DNA from: Actinomycetota bacterium
GTDB lineage: Bacteria > Actinomycetota > Thermoleophilia > Solirubrobacterales > 70-9
DNA: 64,000 nucleotides
NCBI GenBank assembly: GCA_018268415.1
Contig: JAFDWO010000100.1
Coordinates: 1 to 64,000 of the forward strand
Reading direction: 5' to 3'
Positions 16,891 to 25,594 of this stretch are shown here, in pieces (the stretch's first letter is position 1; every line of letters starts with the position of its first letter). Position numbers and translations under genes: made by a program. The notes under the pieces were generated by a model. It was not told the origin of the DNA. It was given only the letters and a program-made list of their open reading frames with translations, and made no database searches.

Positions 16891-17400
16891 TCAGCGCCGA
16901 CGCCCGGACCCGAAGAATTGCGTGAGAACGGTCTCCACCGGTGGCGCGGGATCGGGGCAGTCCTCCTCGAACAGGGGACCACCGACGAGCGGCCGATCGG
17001 GGCCGTCCGCACCGTCGACGTAGCCGATCGCGTCGCAGCGCTCACATCGCAAGATCCCCTCGTCGCCGTCACGCAGTCCCCAGACCGGCTCGTGTCGAAA
17101 TTCCACGGCCCGCGGCACGGCCACACGGAGAGTTCGTTGCCATCGCTCGGACTCCTCGGCCCGAGCCGGATTGTCATCGCTCAACAGGGCCCAGACGATT
17201 TCGCCCGTCTTGCCGGTACGGATCCTGATCCGGTCCGACCGCGCACTGCTTCTAATCTCGGCTCGCCAGGCGTCGGGATCATCGACATCGTCGAGCCTAC
17301 GGACCACCTGGCCGGCGTTCAGCAGCGTGCCGTAGTCGTCGCGGCGCCCCATCCGCGCCGCCAAGATTTCCATCCTTTTGGCTATCTCAGGATCCTGCAT
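16891..17400 (-). CDS. Unknown 169-residue protein
   Basis: No family recognised. Helical N-terminus (EIAKRMEILAARMGRRDDYGTLLNAGQVVRRL), a middle Arg-rich strand region (RSDRIRIRTGKTGEIVWALL), and one CxxC (RCERCDAIGY) that could be half of a metal site. Proline-rich C-terminus. ATG 17400; the upstream 249-residue gene ends 30 nt before it on the same strand, so likely one transcript. Confidence 0.6.
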   Translation of the reverse strand: MQDPEIAKRMEILAARMGRRDDYGTLLNAGQVVRRLDDVDDPDAWRAEIRSSARSDRIRIRTGKTGEIVWALLSDDNPARAEESERWQRTLRVAVPRAVEFRHEPVWGLRDGDEGILRCERCDAIGYVDGADGPDRPLVGGPLFEEDCPDPAPPVETVLTQFFGSGRRR

Positions 17401-17430
17401 GGGGCTCCTTCAGCCGTTTCCCGATCCGGA

Positions 17431-18180
17431 CTATGACGAGTAGACGGCATCAGGCCGCCAACCTGGCTGGACCCGTTCCAGAGCCTGATCGATGGCGTCG
17501 AGCTCGGGGTGAGGACCGAACCCGACCTCTTCCAGGAGGACGACGAAGTCCCGCGCACCGATGGCCAGATGATGGAACCGCTCGTCGGTCTCATCTGACC
17601 TCGCCGGCCCCCACTCGATCGTCTGCTGCCCCTCCGAGACACGCCGGAGCGAACGAACCAACGCCCGAGGATCGCCGTGGCTCGCCTGCGAGAGCAGGCC
17701 GTAGACGGTGGTGTCTGGCATCGACTCCCGGACCCGACGACCGATCCCGCGCGCCCGACCGCCCTCGAGCCATGCCCGTGCCTCGTCCCCGGTCGGATCG
17801 TCGGCCACGGCCCTGGCCGAGACATAGAGCTCGAGGAGGGTTCTGATGTAAGGCTCCGCCTCCATCGCATAACCGCAGCTGATCACCGCCGATGCGGCGC
17901 GGATCGCACGAAAGGCGCGGATCGTCGCCACGAGCACGGCGGTCTTTTGGATCGAGGGCTCCGGCGCGGCAGCCATGAGCTGGGCGGCGCGATCAATCGC
18001 GACACCCAGGGTCGCGCTGACAGCATCGAGGAAGTCGAATGCCTCCAACGCGGCCACTTCGTTTCGGATCGCACGCTCGTGATCGCGTGGGGTGTCTTTC
18101 CAGGCATCAGGTGCCTGTCGGCCCCGCCGTCTCGTCTCCCGAACGCGACGCGCGCCTTTCTTCTTACGCCGAGTGCCCAC
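17431..18180 (-). CDS. Unknown 249-residue helical protein (DUF5677-like look)
   Basis: From GTG 18180 with a TGAGGA ribosome site. A longer open frame to 18345 lacks a site and is not used. Very basic first 20 residues (TRRKKKGARRVRETRRRGRQ) are followed by an all-helical body with a pattern around AISCGYAMEAEPYIRTLLELYVSARAVADDPTGDEARAWLEGGRARG that recalls DUF5677-type proteins (A...RtLlE). That likeness is from memory and weak. Function unknown. Situated between the 169-residue gene and the HNH-type gene on one strand. Confidence 0.6.
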   Translation of the reverse strand: MGTRRKKKGARRVRETRRRGRQAPDAWKDTPRDHERAIRNEVAALEAFDFLDAVSATLGVAIDRAAQLMAAAPEPSIQKTAVLVATIRAFRAIRAASAVISCGYAMEAEPYIRTLLELYVSARAVADDPTGDEARAWLEGGRARGIGRRVRESMPDTTVYGLLSQASHGDPRALVRSLRRVSEGQQTIEWGPARSDETDERFHHLAIGARDFVVLLEEVGFGPHPELDAIDQALERVQPGWRPDAVYSS

Positions 18181-18331
18181 GTCCTCACCATAAGGCGAGA
18201 TCCGGCGCCCTGAACACGTCCGCCCAACACGGCCAGGTTGCAGGGTCCAACCCAGCTGAGACCGATTACCGCCCTTACGCAGAACCGGCTCCCCAGGACA
18301 TCCCTCGGTAGTGAACCGAGACGGAATCAGG

Positions 18332-19114
18332 TCAGGTGGCCCCACCGACCTGGTCGCCGGCGGCGGCGCTCTCGCGGATCTGCTTGCGTAACTCGCCGGG
18401 CGGAAGGCTCCTGCCGACCGGCAACCTCAGAAGGGGAGCCGCGAACGGAAGGGGATAACCCCCGAGTTCTTCTCCTACGCCCCAGGCAAAACGCAGCCAG
18501 CGATAGTCGAGGTGACTCTCGACCACCGTGGCCTGCCGATCCTCGTCAAAGTCCGTCAATAGGAGATCACCAAGGCCGAGGCCCCCGCCCAGGCCCGCGC
18601 GGGAAATCTCAGCGATGTCTCCGCGGATCTCGATCTCCAGTGCCAGCTCGCCGTCGGGTCGATCGCCACCGTCGAGAAAGGCGGTCAATCTGGCCGGGAC
18701 CTCGATCTCATTCTGCGCCAGCCGACAGCCGATGTGCTTCACGAGATACCGGAGAGTGTCTTCGGCGGCGAGACGCCAGCCCTGACCGAAGGCGATGCGA
18801 AGGTCGATCCGGCGCGAAGCCAATATATGGCGATCGTGCCCGGCGACGTACGAGACAAAGCGGTCGTAGGCATAGTCGAAAGGTTGGCTTCTCGTGTTGT
18901 TGCAGGATGAACAGAGATTCGCGGTGAACTTGACGAGATCGCTCCCGGGTCCCTGGATCGCTTCGAGGCGTTCCTCCCTTAGACGCAGGGGCGTTTGCCG
19001 AAATGGTCGGCCGAACTCGCGCTGGAGATCGGTCTTCTTCAACTTATGCTCACGCGAATCCGCGCGGGCGCCACACCACCAGCAGCCCTCGAGGTCAGTG
19101 CGCCTCGTCAACAT
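18332..19114 (-). CDS. HNH-type zinc-binding nuclease candidate
   Basis: 260 residues from ATG 19114; an upstream extension to 19249 is Arg-rich and overlaps the DUF3800 fragment. The N-terminal module is C11-W-W-C14 ... S20-R-E22-H23-K and then C68-S-S-C71-N-N-T, the Cys4 zinc frame plus E-H of an HNH nuclease followed by the family-typical C-x-x-C-N-N. The remaining 180 residues look like a substrate- or partner-binding domain (ALEIEIRGDIAEISRAGL). Its start codon overlaps the stop of the DUF3800-like fragment. A restriction or defence role is inferred from motif and island context. Confidence 0.75.
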   Translation of the reverse strand: MLTRRTDLEGCWWCGARADSREHKLKKTDLQREFGRPFRQTPLRLREERLEAIQGPGSDLVKFTANLCSSCNNTRSQPFDYAYDRFVSYVAGHDRHILASRRIDLRIAFGQGWRLAAEDTLRYLVKHIGCRLAQNEIEVPARLTAFLDGGDRPDGELALEIEIRGDIAEISRAGLGGGLGLGDLLLTDFDEDRQATVVESHLDYRWLRFAWGVGEELGGYPLPFAAPLLRLPVGRSLPPGELRKQIRESAAAGDQVGGAT

Positions 19115-19302
19115 GGGGCCAGGTCGAGGGGCGCCCACGCGAAGTCGGGAGAGATGACGACGGACTGCACGTAGCGGTCGAAATCGTCCTCGCCGAAGGC
19201 GTAGTCCCCGCTCTCGTCGAAAAAGTAAAACACGACGTAACTGTGGCAATCGCGGCCGACGTGCCGATGCGAGAAGACCGCCCTACAGGCCGATGACCGC
19301 AA
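19108..19302 (-). pseudogene. DUF3800-like N-terminal fragment
   Basis: A 64-codon frame contains VVFYFFDESGDYAFGEDDFDRYVQSVVISPDF, the opening of DUF3800 proteins (hydrophobic strand, then DESGD acidic motif of an RNase H-like fold). Full DUF3800 proteins run to about 200-300 residues, but here a stop follows at once, 7 nt into the HNH gene. Either a truncated relic or a deliberately short coupled leader; truncation seems likelier. The GTG at 19233 is the best start for the domain itself. Confidence 0.55.
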
Positions 19303-19598
19303 CCGGAACCTAAGAGGTCGGCAGTTCGGAAGCGCCGACCGACCTCCCCTTCGGACACCGCCCGCGCGAAATTAGCCGGCCGTTCTCCCCTTTTGCCTTT
19401 CCCTTGAAGGACGGCAACGCTGCATTGTCTTGCCCGAGCGGCACTTTTCGCAGATTCTCCTCTCCAAAACCGGCGATCAACCGACCCGCCCAGGCGACCC
19501 TGTGTGGTCGGGCGAGACGCCTGCGGCGATCAGAACGTGTCGATACGCTGCCCGGCCCGTGCCTAGAGACCAGAGCTCAGCTCCTAGGCTTGGACTCG

Positions 19599-21101
19599 AT
19601 GCCGATCGATCCGATACTCAAACGAATTGCCGCTGCCAACTGGACCGACGTCCCGGAGGCGACCGTGTGCTCACAGCTGATCATGCCGGTCCTCATGTCC
19701 CTGGGTTACGGGCAACACACGATGCATAAGGTCATCGAGCAGCAGACCTACGAACTCGAGGATCCCACCATCGAGAAGGGATCCAGGCGTGTACGGCTCG
19801 ACTATCAGCCGCGGGTCTACCAAGAGGGCCTCTGGGTGATGGAGGCCAAGGGGACCGACGCCGCCGTATCTACGAGGACTCTTGGGCAGGTCCGCGACTA
19901 CGCGATCCATCCCGAGGTTAGGGCGGCGTTGATGGTCACCGTCGACCGCGCGGGATTTCAAGTGTTCGATCCGTGGGACGAGCATTGGAGCACTCCGCTC
20001 GTAGGCGTGGCCCCGGGCGAGGTCGCCGCACGGATCGAGGAGCTGCGTGCGGTCCTCGGTGCCGATCGGGTCCCGGACTTTGTACGGCGCCGGCACCTCG
20101 ATCACCTCCGACGCGCCCTCTCTGCTTCCCTCGAGTTCGGGGTTCTCTCCGAGGTCGAAGATGAATTCCGCGATGTGATCGATGGCGCGAGAAAGACCAT
20201 CGACGCCAAGAGGACGGAGATCTACCGCGCCTCGCGAGAGGAAGCCGAAGCGCGGCACGAGCGGGTCCTGGCCAATAGCGGGGCATGGGGCGTGGCCCAG
20301 CGCCACAACAGCGCCTGGGCCGATTCACAGATCTCGACGCTCGACCTCGCCAAGGCCGTCCTCAAGCAGGATGAGCGCCAACGGCCTACCCAGATGATGC
20401 AGGTGAGGAGGGCCATCGAAGCGGTCTTCGAATCCCAGTGCCCCGATGGCGCCCCGCTTTATCGACCTCTCTGGTGGCTCCAGGTCGTGATCCTGGCCGG
20501 CTGCGTCGAGCTCCGCGGCGAGCCCGGCTGTGAACCCTATGCCGAGGACATGGCCAGACAGGCGATCCGCGACGCGCTACTGGGCTTTCCCGACGATGAG
20601 CTCGCCGCCGCGTCCTGGCGGTTCCAGCGGGTCTTCATCCCGGCGATTGCCCGCATCCTTGCCTGCGCCCCTCTGGAGGATCTCTCGGCCGGGCTGAAAT
20701 CTCGGATGAGCGCGGAGGACAAAATCCGTTGGCAGGTGGACCCCGCCCGACTCCTCATGCTCGGGGTGACGACAGCTGCGATCCGGAAACTTGGAGAGAT
20801 AGATCCATGGGATGTCGAGGAGCTCGACCGCGAGACCGCCGTCGCACAGGGGGAACTGGCAAGGCTCTCCGACCCTCAAGTGGAGTGGATCGGCCCGGTT
20901 TGGGATCCGTGGCTGAAGAGCTGGGAGCATGTCGATCACCTCCAGATGTGCGCGCTGTCGGTTCTCGCTCGGAGCGCTAGCGCCGACGACCTTCTCCAGG
21001 ACGACGAGATCCGGACGACGATCATCGGCGCAGCCGACTCAGCGCATGAGGTGGTCAGCCGTGTCGGCATCCCGGTGGCCGAACGACTCGGCCTCAGGTG
21101 A
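19599..21101 (+). CDS. PD-(D/E)XK nuclease-like protein (HsdR-N type)
   Basis: 500 residues from ATG 19599; the frame extends to 19404 but that part lacks protein character. The N-terminal 150 residues follow the type I restriction R-subunit N-domain: ATVCSQLIMPVLMSLGY helix, D68 in VRLDYQP, E82-A-K84 in WVMEAKG, and Q97-x-x-x-Y101 in GQVRDYAI. These are the metal and DNA ligands of a PD-(D/E)XK nuclease. No helicase motifs follow; instead a long helical region with coiled-coil character (ARKTIDAKRTEIYRASREEAEARHERV) and unknown C-terminal half. Convergent with the 1,050-residue gene (34-nt gap). A defence nuclease with a novel sensing half is plausible. Confidence 0.75.
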   Translation: MPIDPILKRIAAANWTDVPEATVCSQLIMPVLMSLGYGQHTMHKVIEQQTYELEDPTIEKGSRRVRLDYQPRVYQEGLWVMEAKGTDAAVSTRTLGQVRDYAIHPEVRAALMVTVDRAGFQVFDPWDEHWSTPLVGVAPGEVAARIEELRAVLGADRVPDFVRRRHLDHLRRALSASLEFGVLSEVEDEFRDVIDGARKTIDAKRTEIYRASREEAEARHERVLANSGAWGVAQRHNSAWADSQISTLDLAKAVLKQDERQRPTQMMQVRRAIEAVFESQCPDGAPLYRPLWWLQVVILAGCVELRGEPGCEPYAEDMARQAIRDALLGFPDDELAAASWRFQRVFIPAIARILACAPLEDLSAGLKSRMSAEDKIRWQVDPARLLMLGVTTAAIRKLGEIDPWDVEELDRETAVAQGELARLSDPQVEWIGPVWDPWLKSWEHVDHLQMCALSVLARSASADDLLQDDEIRTTIIGAADSAHEVVSRVGIPVAERLGLR

Positions 21102-21135
21102 GATCCGCCGCTCGGCGGTCTGGCGGCATTGCGGA

Positions 21136-24100
21136 TCAGCCGATCCCGGTGGCCTCGTTGAATCCGCGCTCGAGCAGGCGCTCACGTAACTCCCGGCGCG
21201 CCGCGGGTGTGCCGGTGGCGCTGCGCAGGATGCGAAGCGCGACCTCGCCGATCCGTTCGAGCTCCCAGGCCTTCGGGTCCGCACCGAGGAGCAGCGCGGC
21301 GAGTTCGAGAGCCCGATCATCGGTAGTCATTCGCTCGGCCCGCTCGGCTATCCGGTCGGGCTCGGCGAGATTGACCGATGGGATCGCCGCGGTGCGCAAG
21401 ATCAGCTCGAGCCAGTCGTCATCGTCGACCGAGCCGGCGATCACGAACCATCCCCAGCCGGCGTACGCATCGGCAGGAAGACCGCCGTCGAGCGCCTCCC
21501 GCCAAAAGGCGAGCACCGGGCCCGGGGGCGGGGGCGGTCCGGGCGAGTCCTCGTCATCTTCGGCCAGCGATACGGCGAGCAATCTGGCCGCATCGGAGAA
21601 CAGCGAAGGCTTGCCCGCCAGGAGATCGCAAACATTTGCCGGGGCGTAACCGGGCGATTCCCAGACCAGTCCCTGAAGGACGTGCCTCAGGGCGAACTCC
21701 GCGGTCTCACCGTCGAGGGCGGCGACGATGCGATCACGTTGGTCCTCGAGCAATTCGACGGTAGATCGGCCCCACTCGAGGTAGACGGCGAAGGTCAGGT
21801 CACCAAGACCTTCGGGAGCCCTGGCGCCGAGCAGAAGCTCTTCGGTGTCGGTGAACCAGTCCGCGTCGACGTGGCGCAACCAGGGGAGTCGCGTCGCGAT
21901 TATCGCCCTCGCCAGCTCCCCCGCCGGGCGGGACAGGCGCAGCAGTTCGTCGACCAGGTCGAGGAGGCGTCGATCGACTCCGCCCTTCATGCCGCCGAGG
22001 ATGAAGGCGACCTCGAGCGCCGAGCTCCATGGTCGGTTGATGGCCCTAGCGAGGATGTCGCCCTCGACCTCGGATTCCGAGGGGCGCTCACCCACCGCGG
22101 CGACGACCGTCCCCCAGGCGAGCTCGAAGTCCTTGTCCGCGAGCCGACCGCGATCGGGCAGGGCGCCGATCAGTCGCACGCCGCGGTGGGAGGCGTAGGC
22201 CCAGTCGTCGGCGTCCTCGGCCGCCTCACCTCGGGCCGTCGCGGCGCGAGCTTGGATCTCGGCGACCGCCTCGACGATCTGACCCGCCCGCTGCCCGGCC
22301 AGATCGTCGAGCGCCTTTTCGACGGCTTCGAGATAGGCAGCGATGTAGCGAGGCGCCGCCAAAGCCTCGACGATCCGGTGTGGATCGACAGCCAGCCATG
22401 CCGCCTTGTCCCTCTCGACGACATCACCGATCGCACCGGCCAACCCGTTCTCCGAGGGGTCCAGGAAAGAACGTTGCCCGGGCTCCTTCCAGGCCCCGAT
22501 CCGACGGGCCGCCGCCAACGGTGAAAGCGCCGCGAGCTCCTCGACGGCGATGGGGCTCTGGCTGCCCCCGTATCTCGCCTGCCCGACGCGGATCAGGACG
22601 CCGTCCTCCGATGCCGCGCCGAAGCGACCGGCCAGATGGGCATCCGCCACGCCCCACCCCCCACGCTCGGATTCAGGCACCGCGACGAGCCAGTTGTGAG
22701 GCCGACGGAGGTGGTCGGGAAGCATCTCGTCGGTGGACAACCCGGCGATCTCCTCGGCTCCGGGAGCTGGGCCGAGAGCCTCACGGACATGGTCCGAAAA
22801 AGAGGAGCCCCCCAGCCCGAAGACCCAGCGCAGCAGCTCGAGCTGCTCAGGGCCGGGGCGAACCTCCGAGGCGATCCATCCAGGAAGGAGACGGGCCGCC
22901 AGCGCAAGGTTCTCGCGCTCGAGAAGCCAGCGGGCGAGGAGCCTGCCGCGTAGCGGCTCCTTGAGCTTGCCGAGCCAGAGGTCGACCTTCTCGTCCGGCA
23001 TCCCGGCGGCCGACGCGCCCGCCGCGGCGGCCCGAACAGCCCCGCACATCAACTCCAACGCCGAGCGACTGCGGGAGTCGACGCGGATCTCGGCGAGCGG
23101 TCGTATCGCCTGCAGGCGGTACGTCGACTCTTCCTCGGCGAGTTCACGCAGCCGGTAGACGAAGACCGGAAGCCACCGGTCCGGGTCGATCGCCAGGCCC
23201 CGGTCGGCGAATTCCAGGATCCGCGAGGCCAGGTACAGGTTTCCCGCCCGACGATCCCCACCGAGGGTCCCCTTCAGGGACTCGATCACGAGACGCCGCA
23301 GGCCACCATCGCGGATCTCCGTATCCGAGAGGTCCCTGAGGTAGTTCTCCACCATGATCTCGACCTGCGGTGACTCCAGGTGTCCTTGGGCCAGGTCGGC
23401 GATGAGATCGGCCGCGCCTCCGTCCAGGCCCGTCGCGATCCGGAGCAAGAAGAAGGATTGGTTCATGTTGAGGTCTTCGGAGGCGCGCTCGAGCAGCCAT
23501 TCCCGGACGAGGTCGGGGTGCTCGGGAACCAATCGCTGGAGATAGGGGCCCGCCGACCAGCCGCCTTCGGCGGGCGGATGAAGGATCTTGTTCCCACGAA
23601 GGGCGCGGAACCAACCCGGCCCTTCCACTTTCTCGAAGAAGTAGACGAGGTGGCGATCGTCGCCGACCTGCGAGAGCAGGCGCCGTGCGTCCTCGGCGGA
23701 AGGAGAGGCAATCGCGAGGAGGGCATCGATGCCAGCCAGCCGTGTGACGAGCGGGCCGAATAGCGAACCGACCACGTCGATCGTTCTCTCGTACAGCCGG
23801 GCGGCGCGTTCGCGATCGATCCGGTCGTGGAGCCCGTTGTTGGCCTCCTCCAGTCGATCGAGGAAGGCATCGAGAAGATCCGCGTCGCCGCGGAGCGGAC
23901 GGCGGCGACTGGTCATCCTGACGGCCTCTTCGAGGCGCGCCTCGTTGGGGTTTCCCAAGGCCCGCTCGAGCTCATCGACCAGGCGCTCCAGGTCGCTCCT
24001 AGAACCGCCGTCGCCCTCGGGCAGCTTCGACGCCGTGACCACACGCTGCGCGCTCTGCTTCAGATCGAAGGGCTTCTCGCCGCCGAGTTTGAGCAATGCT

Positions 24101-24288
24101 CCCAAGGCCTCCCGCAAGAGGTAGGCGACAACCTCACCTTGCATTTCACCCTCCCGCGCCAGTTGTCGAGCGGCCTCGCAGAGAAATCGCTCGGCCCGTT
24201 CCCCGTCGGGACCATGCCGCAGCAGGTTGTGCCTCAGGGCCTCGCCGGGAGGCGTAACGCACGAACCAAGCGGTGAAGTGGTGCTCAT
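21136..24288 (-). CDS. Unknown 1,050-residue helical-repeat protein
   Basis: From ATG 24288; the open frame reaches 25182 but that section is antisense to the gene at 24361. No P-loop or catalytic motif seen. Almost entirely helical, Leu/Ala/Glu-rich, HEAT/TPR-like. One stretch (YFFEKVEGPGWFRALRGNKILHPP...PYLQRLVPEHPDLVREWLLE) resembles the WF..L...F..PP...YL segment I associate with large helical proteins from defence loci; this is memory, not a search. A Pro-rich break (PGPPPPPGP) lies near residue 905. Divergent from the 217-residue gene (72-nt gap) and convergent with the PD-(D/E)XK gene. Confidence 0.65.
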   Translation of the reverse strand: MSTTSPLGSCVTPPGEALRHNLLRHGPDGERAERFLCEAARQLAREGEMQGEVVAYLLREALGALLKLGGEKPFDLKQSAQRVVTASKLPEGDGGSRSDLERLVDELERALGNPNEARLEEAVRMTSRRRPLRGDADLLDAFLDRLEEANNGLHDRIDRERAARLYERTIDVVGSLFGPLVTRLAGIDALLAIASPSAEDARRLLSQVGDDRHLVYFFEKVEGPGWFRALRGNKILHPPAEGGWSAGPYLQRLVPEHPDLVREWLLERASEDLNMNQSFFLLRIATGLDGGAADLIADLAQGHLESPQVEIMVENYLRDLSDTEIRDGGLRRLVIESLKGTLGGDRRAGNLYLASRILEFADRGLAIDPDRWLPVFVYRLRELAEEESTYRLQAIRPLAEIRVDSRSRSALELMCGAVRAAAAGASAAGMPDEKVDLWLGKLKEPLRGRLLARWLLERENLALAARLLPGWIASEVRPGPEQLELLRWVFGLGGSSFSDHVREALGPAPGAEEIAGLSTDEMLPDHLRRPHNWLVAVPESERGGWGVADAHLAGRFGAASEDGVLIRVGQARYGGSQSPIAVEELAALSPLAAARRIGAWKEPGQRSFLDPSENGLAGAIGDVVERDKAAWLAVDPHRIVEALAAPRYIAAYLEAVEKALDDLAGQRAGQIVEAVAEIQARAATARGEAAEDADDWAYASHRGVRLIGALPDRGRLADKDFELAWGTVVAAVGERPSESEVEGDILARAINRPWSSALEVAFILGGMKGGVDRRLLDLVDELLRLSRPAGELARAIIATRLPWLRHVDADWFTDTEELLLGARAPEGLGDLTFAVYLEWGRSTVELLEDQRDRIVAALDGETAEFALRHVLQGLVWESPGYAPANVCDLLAGKPSLFSDAARLLAVSLAEDDEDSPGPPPPPGPVLAFWREALDGGLPADAYAGWGWFVIAGSVDDDDWLELILRTAAIPSVNLAEPDRIAERAERMTTDDRALELAALLLGADPKAWELERIGEVALRILRSATGTPAARRELRERLLERGFNEATGIG

Positions 24289-24360
24289 CAGCGGATCGTA
24301 GGTACGAAGGCGGCGCTCTCGCGGCCACCAGGCCGCTCGACACAATGCCTCCGCGCACCC

Positions 24361-25014
24361 TTGCCTGAGCTGACTGACACCGAACGGGCCGGCCGACCAG
24401 CCAACCGCCGATCCCACTGGGAGGATCTGCGAATGGCGCTGGATCGGTGGGAGTTGCTCGGCTGGATGGCAGACCGCGAGGACAACGAGCCTGGCGCGTC
24501 GACGATCTTCGGCACCGAATTCCTCAACAGGGCAGCCCGTGACTTCGCGCTCGACGAACCGCACTCGTACGACGCTGTAGCAAGAGCCGCCGCGCACCTG
24601 AAACAGGTGGGCCACATCGACTGGACCTACATCCCGGTGCCAAACGTCGATCCGCCAGAACCCCGCACCGAATTCATCAACAACTCGTTCATCCAACGCG
24701 TCAATGGCATCCACGTCACTGACAAAGGACAGGTCGCAATCGAATCCCGTCGTGCCCGACAACGCCCGACCCAGATCAACATCACCAACTCCACCGTCGG
24801 ACAGCTCGCGCTCGGCGACATCGCGAACCTCGACATCTTCGTCGTCCTCGACGCGATGGAGCGCTCCTTGGATGCCGTCGATGCACCGCCCGCCGAGAAG
24901 GAGGCGGCCCGCGGCGTCCTCGCGAGGATGCGCGAAGCCGGCGAAGGGGTAGCGGTGTCGGCGGCGGGTTCGGTCCTCTCGGCGGCCCTGCGCCAGGCGC
25001 TTGGGCTCTCCTGA
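24361..25014 (+). CDS. Unknown 217-residue protein with ITNSTVGQLALGD motif
   Basis: TTG start at 24361 (ATG 24433 is an alternative). The N-terminal half looks like a winged-helix (DRWELLGWMADREDNEP...YDAVARAAAHLKQVGHIDWTYIP...VTDKGQVAIESRR). A linker of INITNSTVGQLALGDIAN type follows, a short beta-hairpin-like motif seen in several bacterial signalling or effector proteins, then a C-terminal helical region (VLDAMERSLDAVDAPPAEKEAARGVLARM). Divergent from the 1,050-residue gene, so the two could be a regulated pair. Last gene before the right att site. Confidence 0.6.
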   Translation: MPELTDTERAGRPANRRSHWEDLRMALDRWELLGWMADREDNEPGASTIFGTEFLNRAARDFALDEPHSYDAVARAAAHLKQVGHIDWTYIPVPNVDPPEPRTEFINNSFIQRVNGIHVTDKGQVAIESRRARQRPTQINITNSTVGQLALGDIANLDIFVVLDAMERSLDAVDAPPAEKEAARGVLARMREAGEGVAVSAAGSVLSAALRQALGLS

Positions 25015-25043
25015 TCGCAGTCCACGGCAACGCGTACCAGCGG

Positions 25044-25141
25044 TGCCGGCAACACATCCCGACGTTGCCGTGCGGCAACTCGGACTCTTTCGAGCGCGAC
25101 CGGCGGCAACTCGTACCAGCCCGCAATCTGTTGCCGGCAAG
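25044..25141. promoter_or_regulatory. Right-end cluster of GCCGGCAAC motifs, candidate integrase arm sites
   Basis: Within about 100 nt: TGCCGGCAACA at 25044, a GTTGCC/GGCAAC dyad at 25064-25079, GGCGGCAAC at about 25103 and TGTTGCCGGCAAG at 25129-25141, plus repeated CGTACCAGC words. The core matches the palindrome inside the left end. No gene is seen in 25015-25320. Confidence 0.55.
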
Positions 25142-25266
25142 TCATCCCCGACGCGGCCGTGCGACGACGCGGACTCAGCCATGCGGCTGGCAGTGGCACA
25201 GACACCGCCCAGGCCGCAAACGCGCGAAACGACATGGCGTTGCCAGGCGGTTTCCGTAGGCCGACG

Positions 25267-25294
25267 AAAAAAACCCGGGCAAACCCGGGTTTTT
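25267..25294. terminator. Rho-independent terminator after tRNA-Glu
   Basis: AACCCGGG and CCCGGGTT arms with a CAAA loop, flanked by A and T runs on both sides, so it can work in both directions. It lies 27 nt past the tRNA-Glu 3' end on the minus strand, replacing the terminator displaced to 9955-9982. Confidence 0.85.
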
Positions 25295-25320
25295 GGCTTA
25301 CTGAAGGGGCTCGATGGTCA

Positions 25321-25361
25321 TACCGCTACGGGGATTCGAACCCCGGTTTCCGGACTGAGAA
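25321..25361. repeat. Right attachment site inside tRNA-Glu
   Basis: 41 bp identical to 9999-10039; forms the 3' portion of the intact tRNA-Glu gene, as expected for a tRNA-targeting integrative element. Confidence 0.92.
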
Positions 25362-25393
25362 TCCGGCGTCCTAGTCCCCTAGACGATAGCGGC
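25321..25393 (-). tRNA. tRNA-Glu (anticodon CTC)
   Basis: 73 nt that fold fully: acceptor GCCGCTA/TAGCGGT (G1-U72 closing), D arm with AGGGGACTAGG, anticodon stem CCGGA/TCCGG with loop TTCTCAG giving CTC, T arm CGGGG/CCCCG and discriminator A. It is the integration target of the island. Confidence 0.95.
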
Positions 25394-25487
25394 GAGGGAC
25401 GAGCAGTTTAGCGATAGATGAGGCGGAGGTGCGTGGCGTGGGTCACGCAACGGGCTTGGGGCGCTAAGCGGTAGATTGGCTGGTCTT

Positions 25488-25571
25488 GCGGCTGTGGCGG
25501 AACTGGTAGACGCGCACGGTTCAGGTCCGTGTGGGCTAGCGCCCGTGAAGGTTCGACTCCTTTCAGCCGCA
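25488..25571 (+). tRNA. tRNA-Leu (anticodon CAG)
   Basis: 84 nt with the long variable arm of a class II tRNA. Acceptor GCGGCTG/CAGCCGC, D arm with GGTAGACGC, anticodon stem CACGG/CCGTG with loop TTCAGGT giving CAG, variable stem TGGGCTAGCGCCCG and T loop TTCGACT. Divergent from tRNA-Glu. Confidence 0.95.
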
Positions 25572-25594
25572 CTTCTGCCGATCGGGCCGACCGC

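Larger units (their letters stand above)
9999..25361. mobile_element. Integrated genomic island in tRNA-Glu(CTC)
   Basis: About 15.3 kb between a 41-bp exact direct repeat (9999-10039 and 25321-25361) that is the 3' part of tRNA-Glu. The tRNA gene stays whole at the right end because the element carries its own copy of the 3' end. The left end has a tyrosine integrase. Both ends have GCCGGCAAC-type motifs suitable as arm sites. Cargo: a four-gene unknown cassette, RHH-PIN pair, two further unknowns, HNH-type protein with DUF3800 fragment, PD-(D/E)XK protein, a 1,050-residue helical protein and a divergent partner. No replication, conjugation or capsid gene is recognisable, so mobility would need a helper. 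Confidence 0.88.

Noticed and set aside
24289-25182. N-terminal extension of the 1,050-residue protein
   Set aside because: This part of the frame is antisense to the 217-residue gene and lacks protein character; ATG 24288 is a better start.
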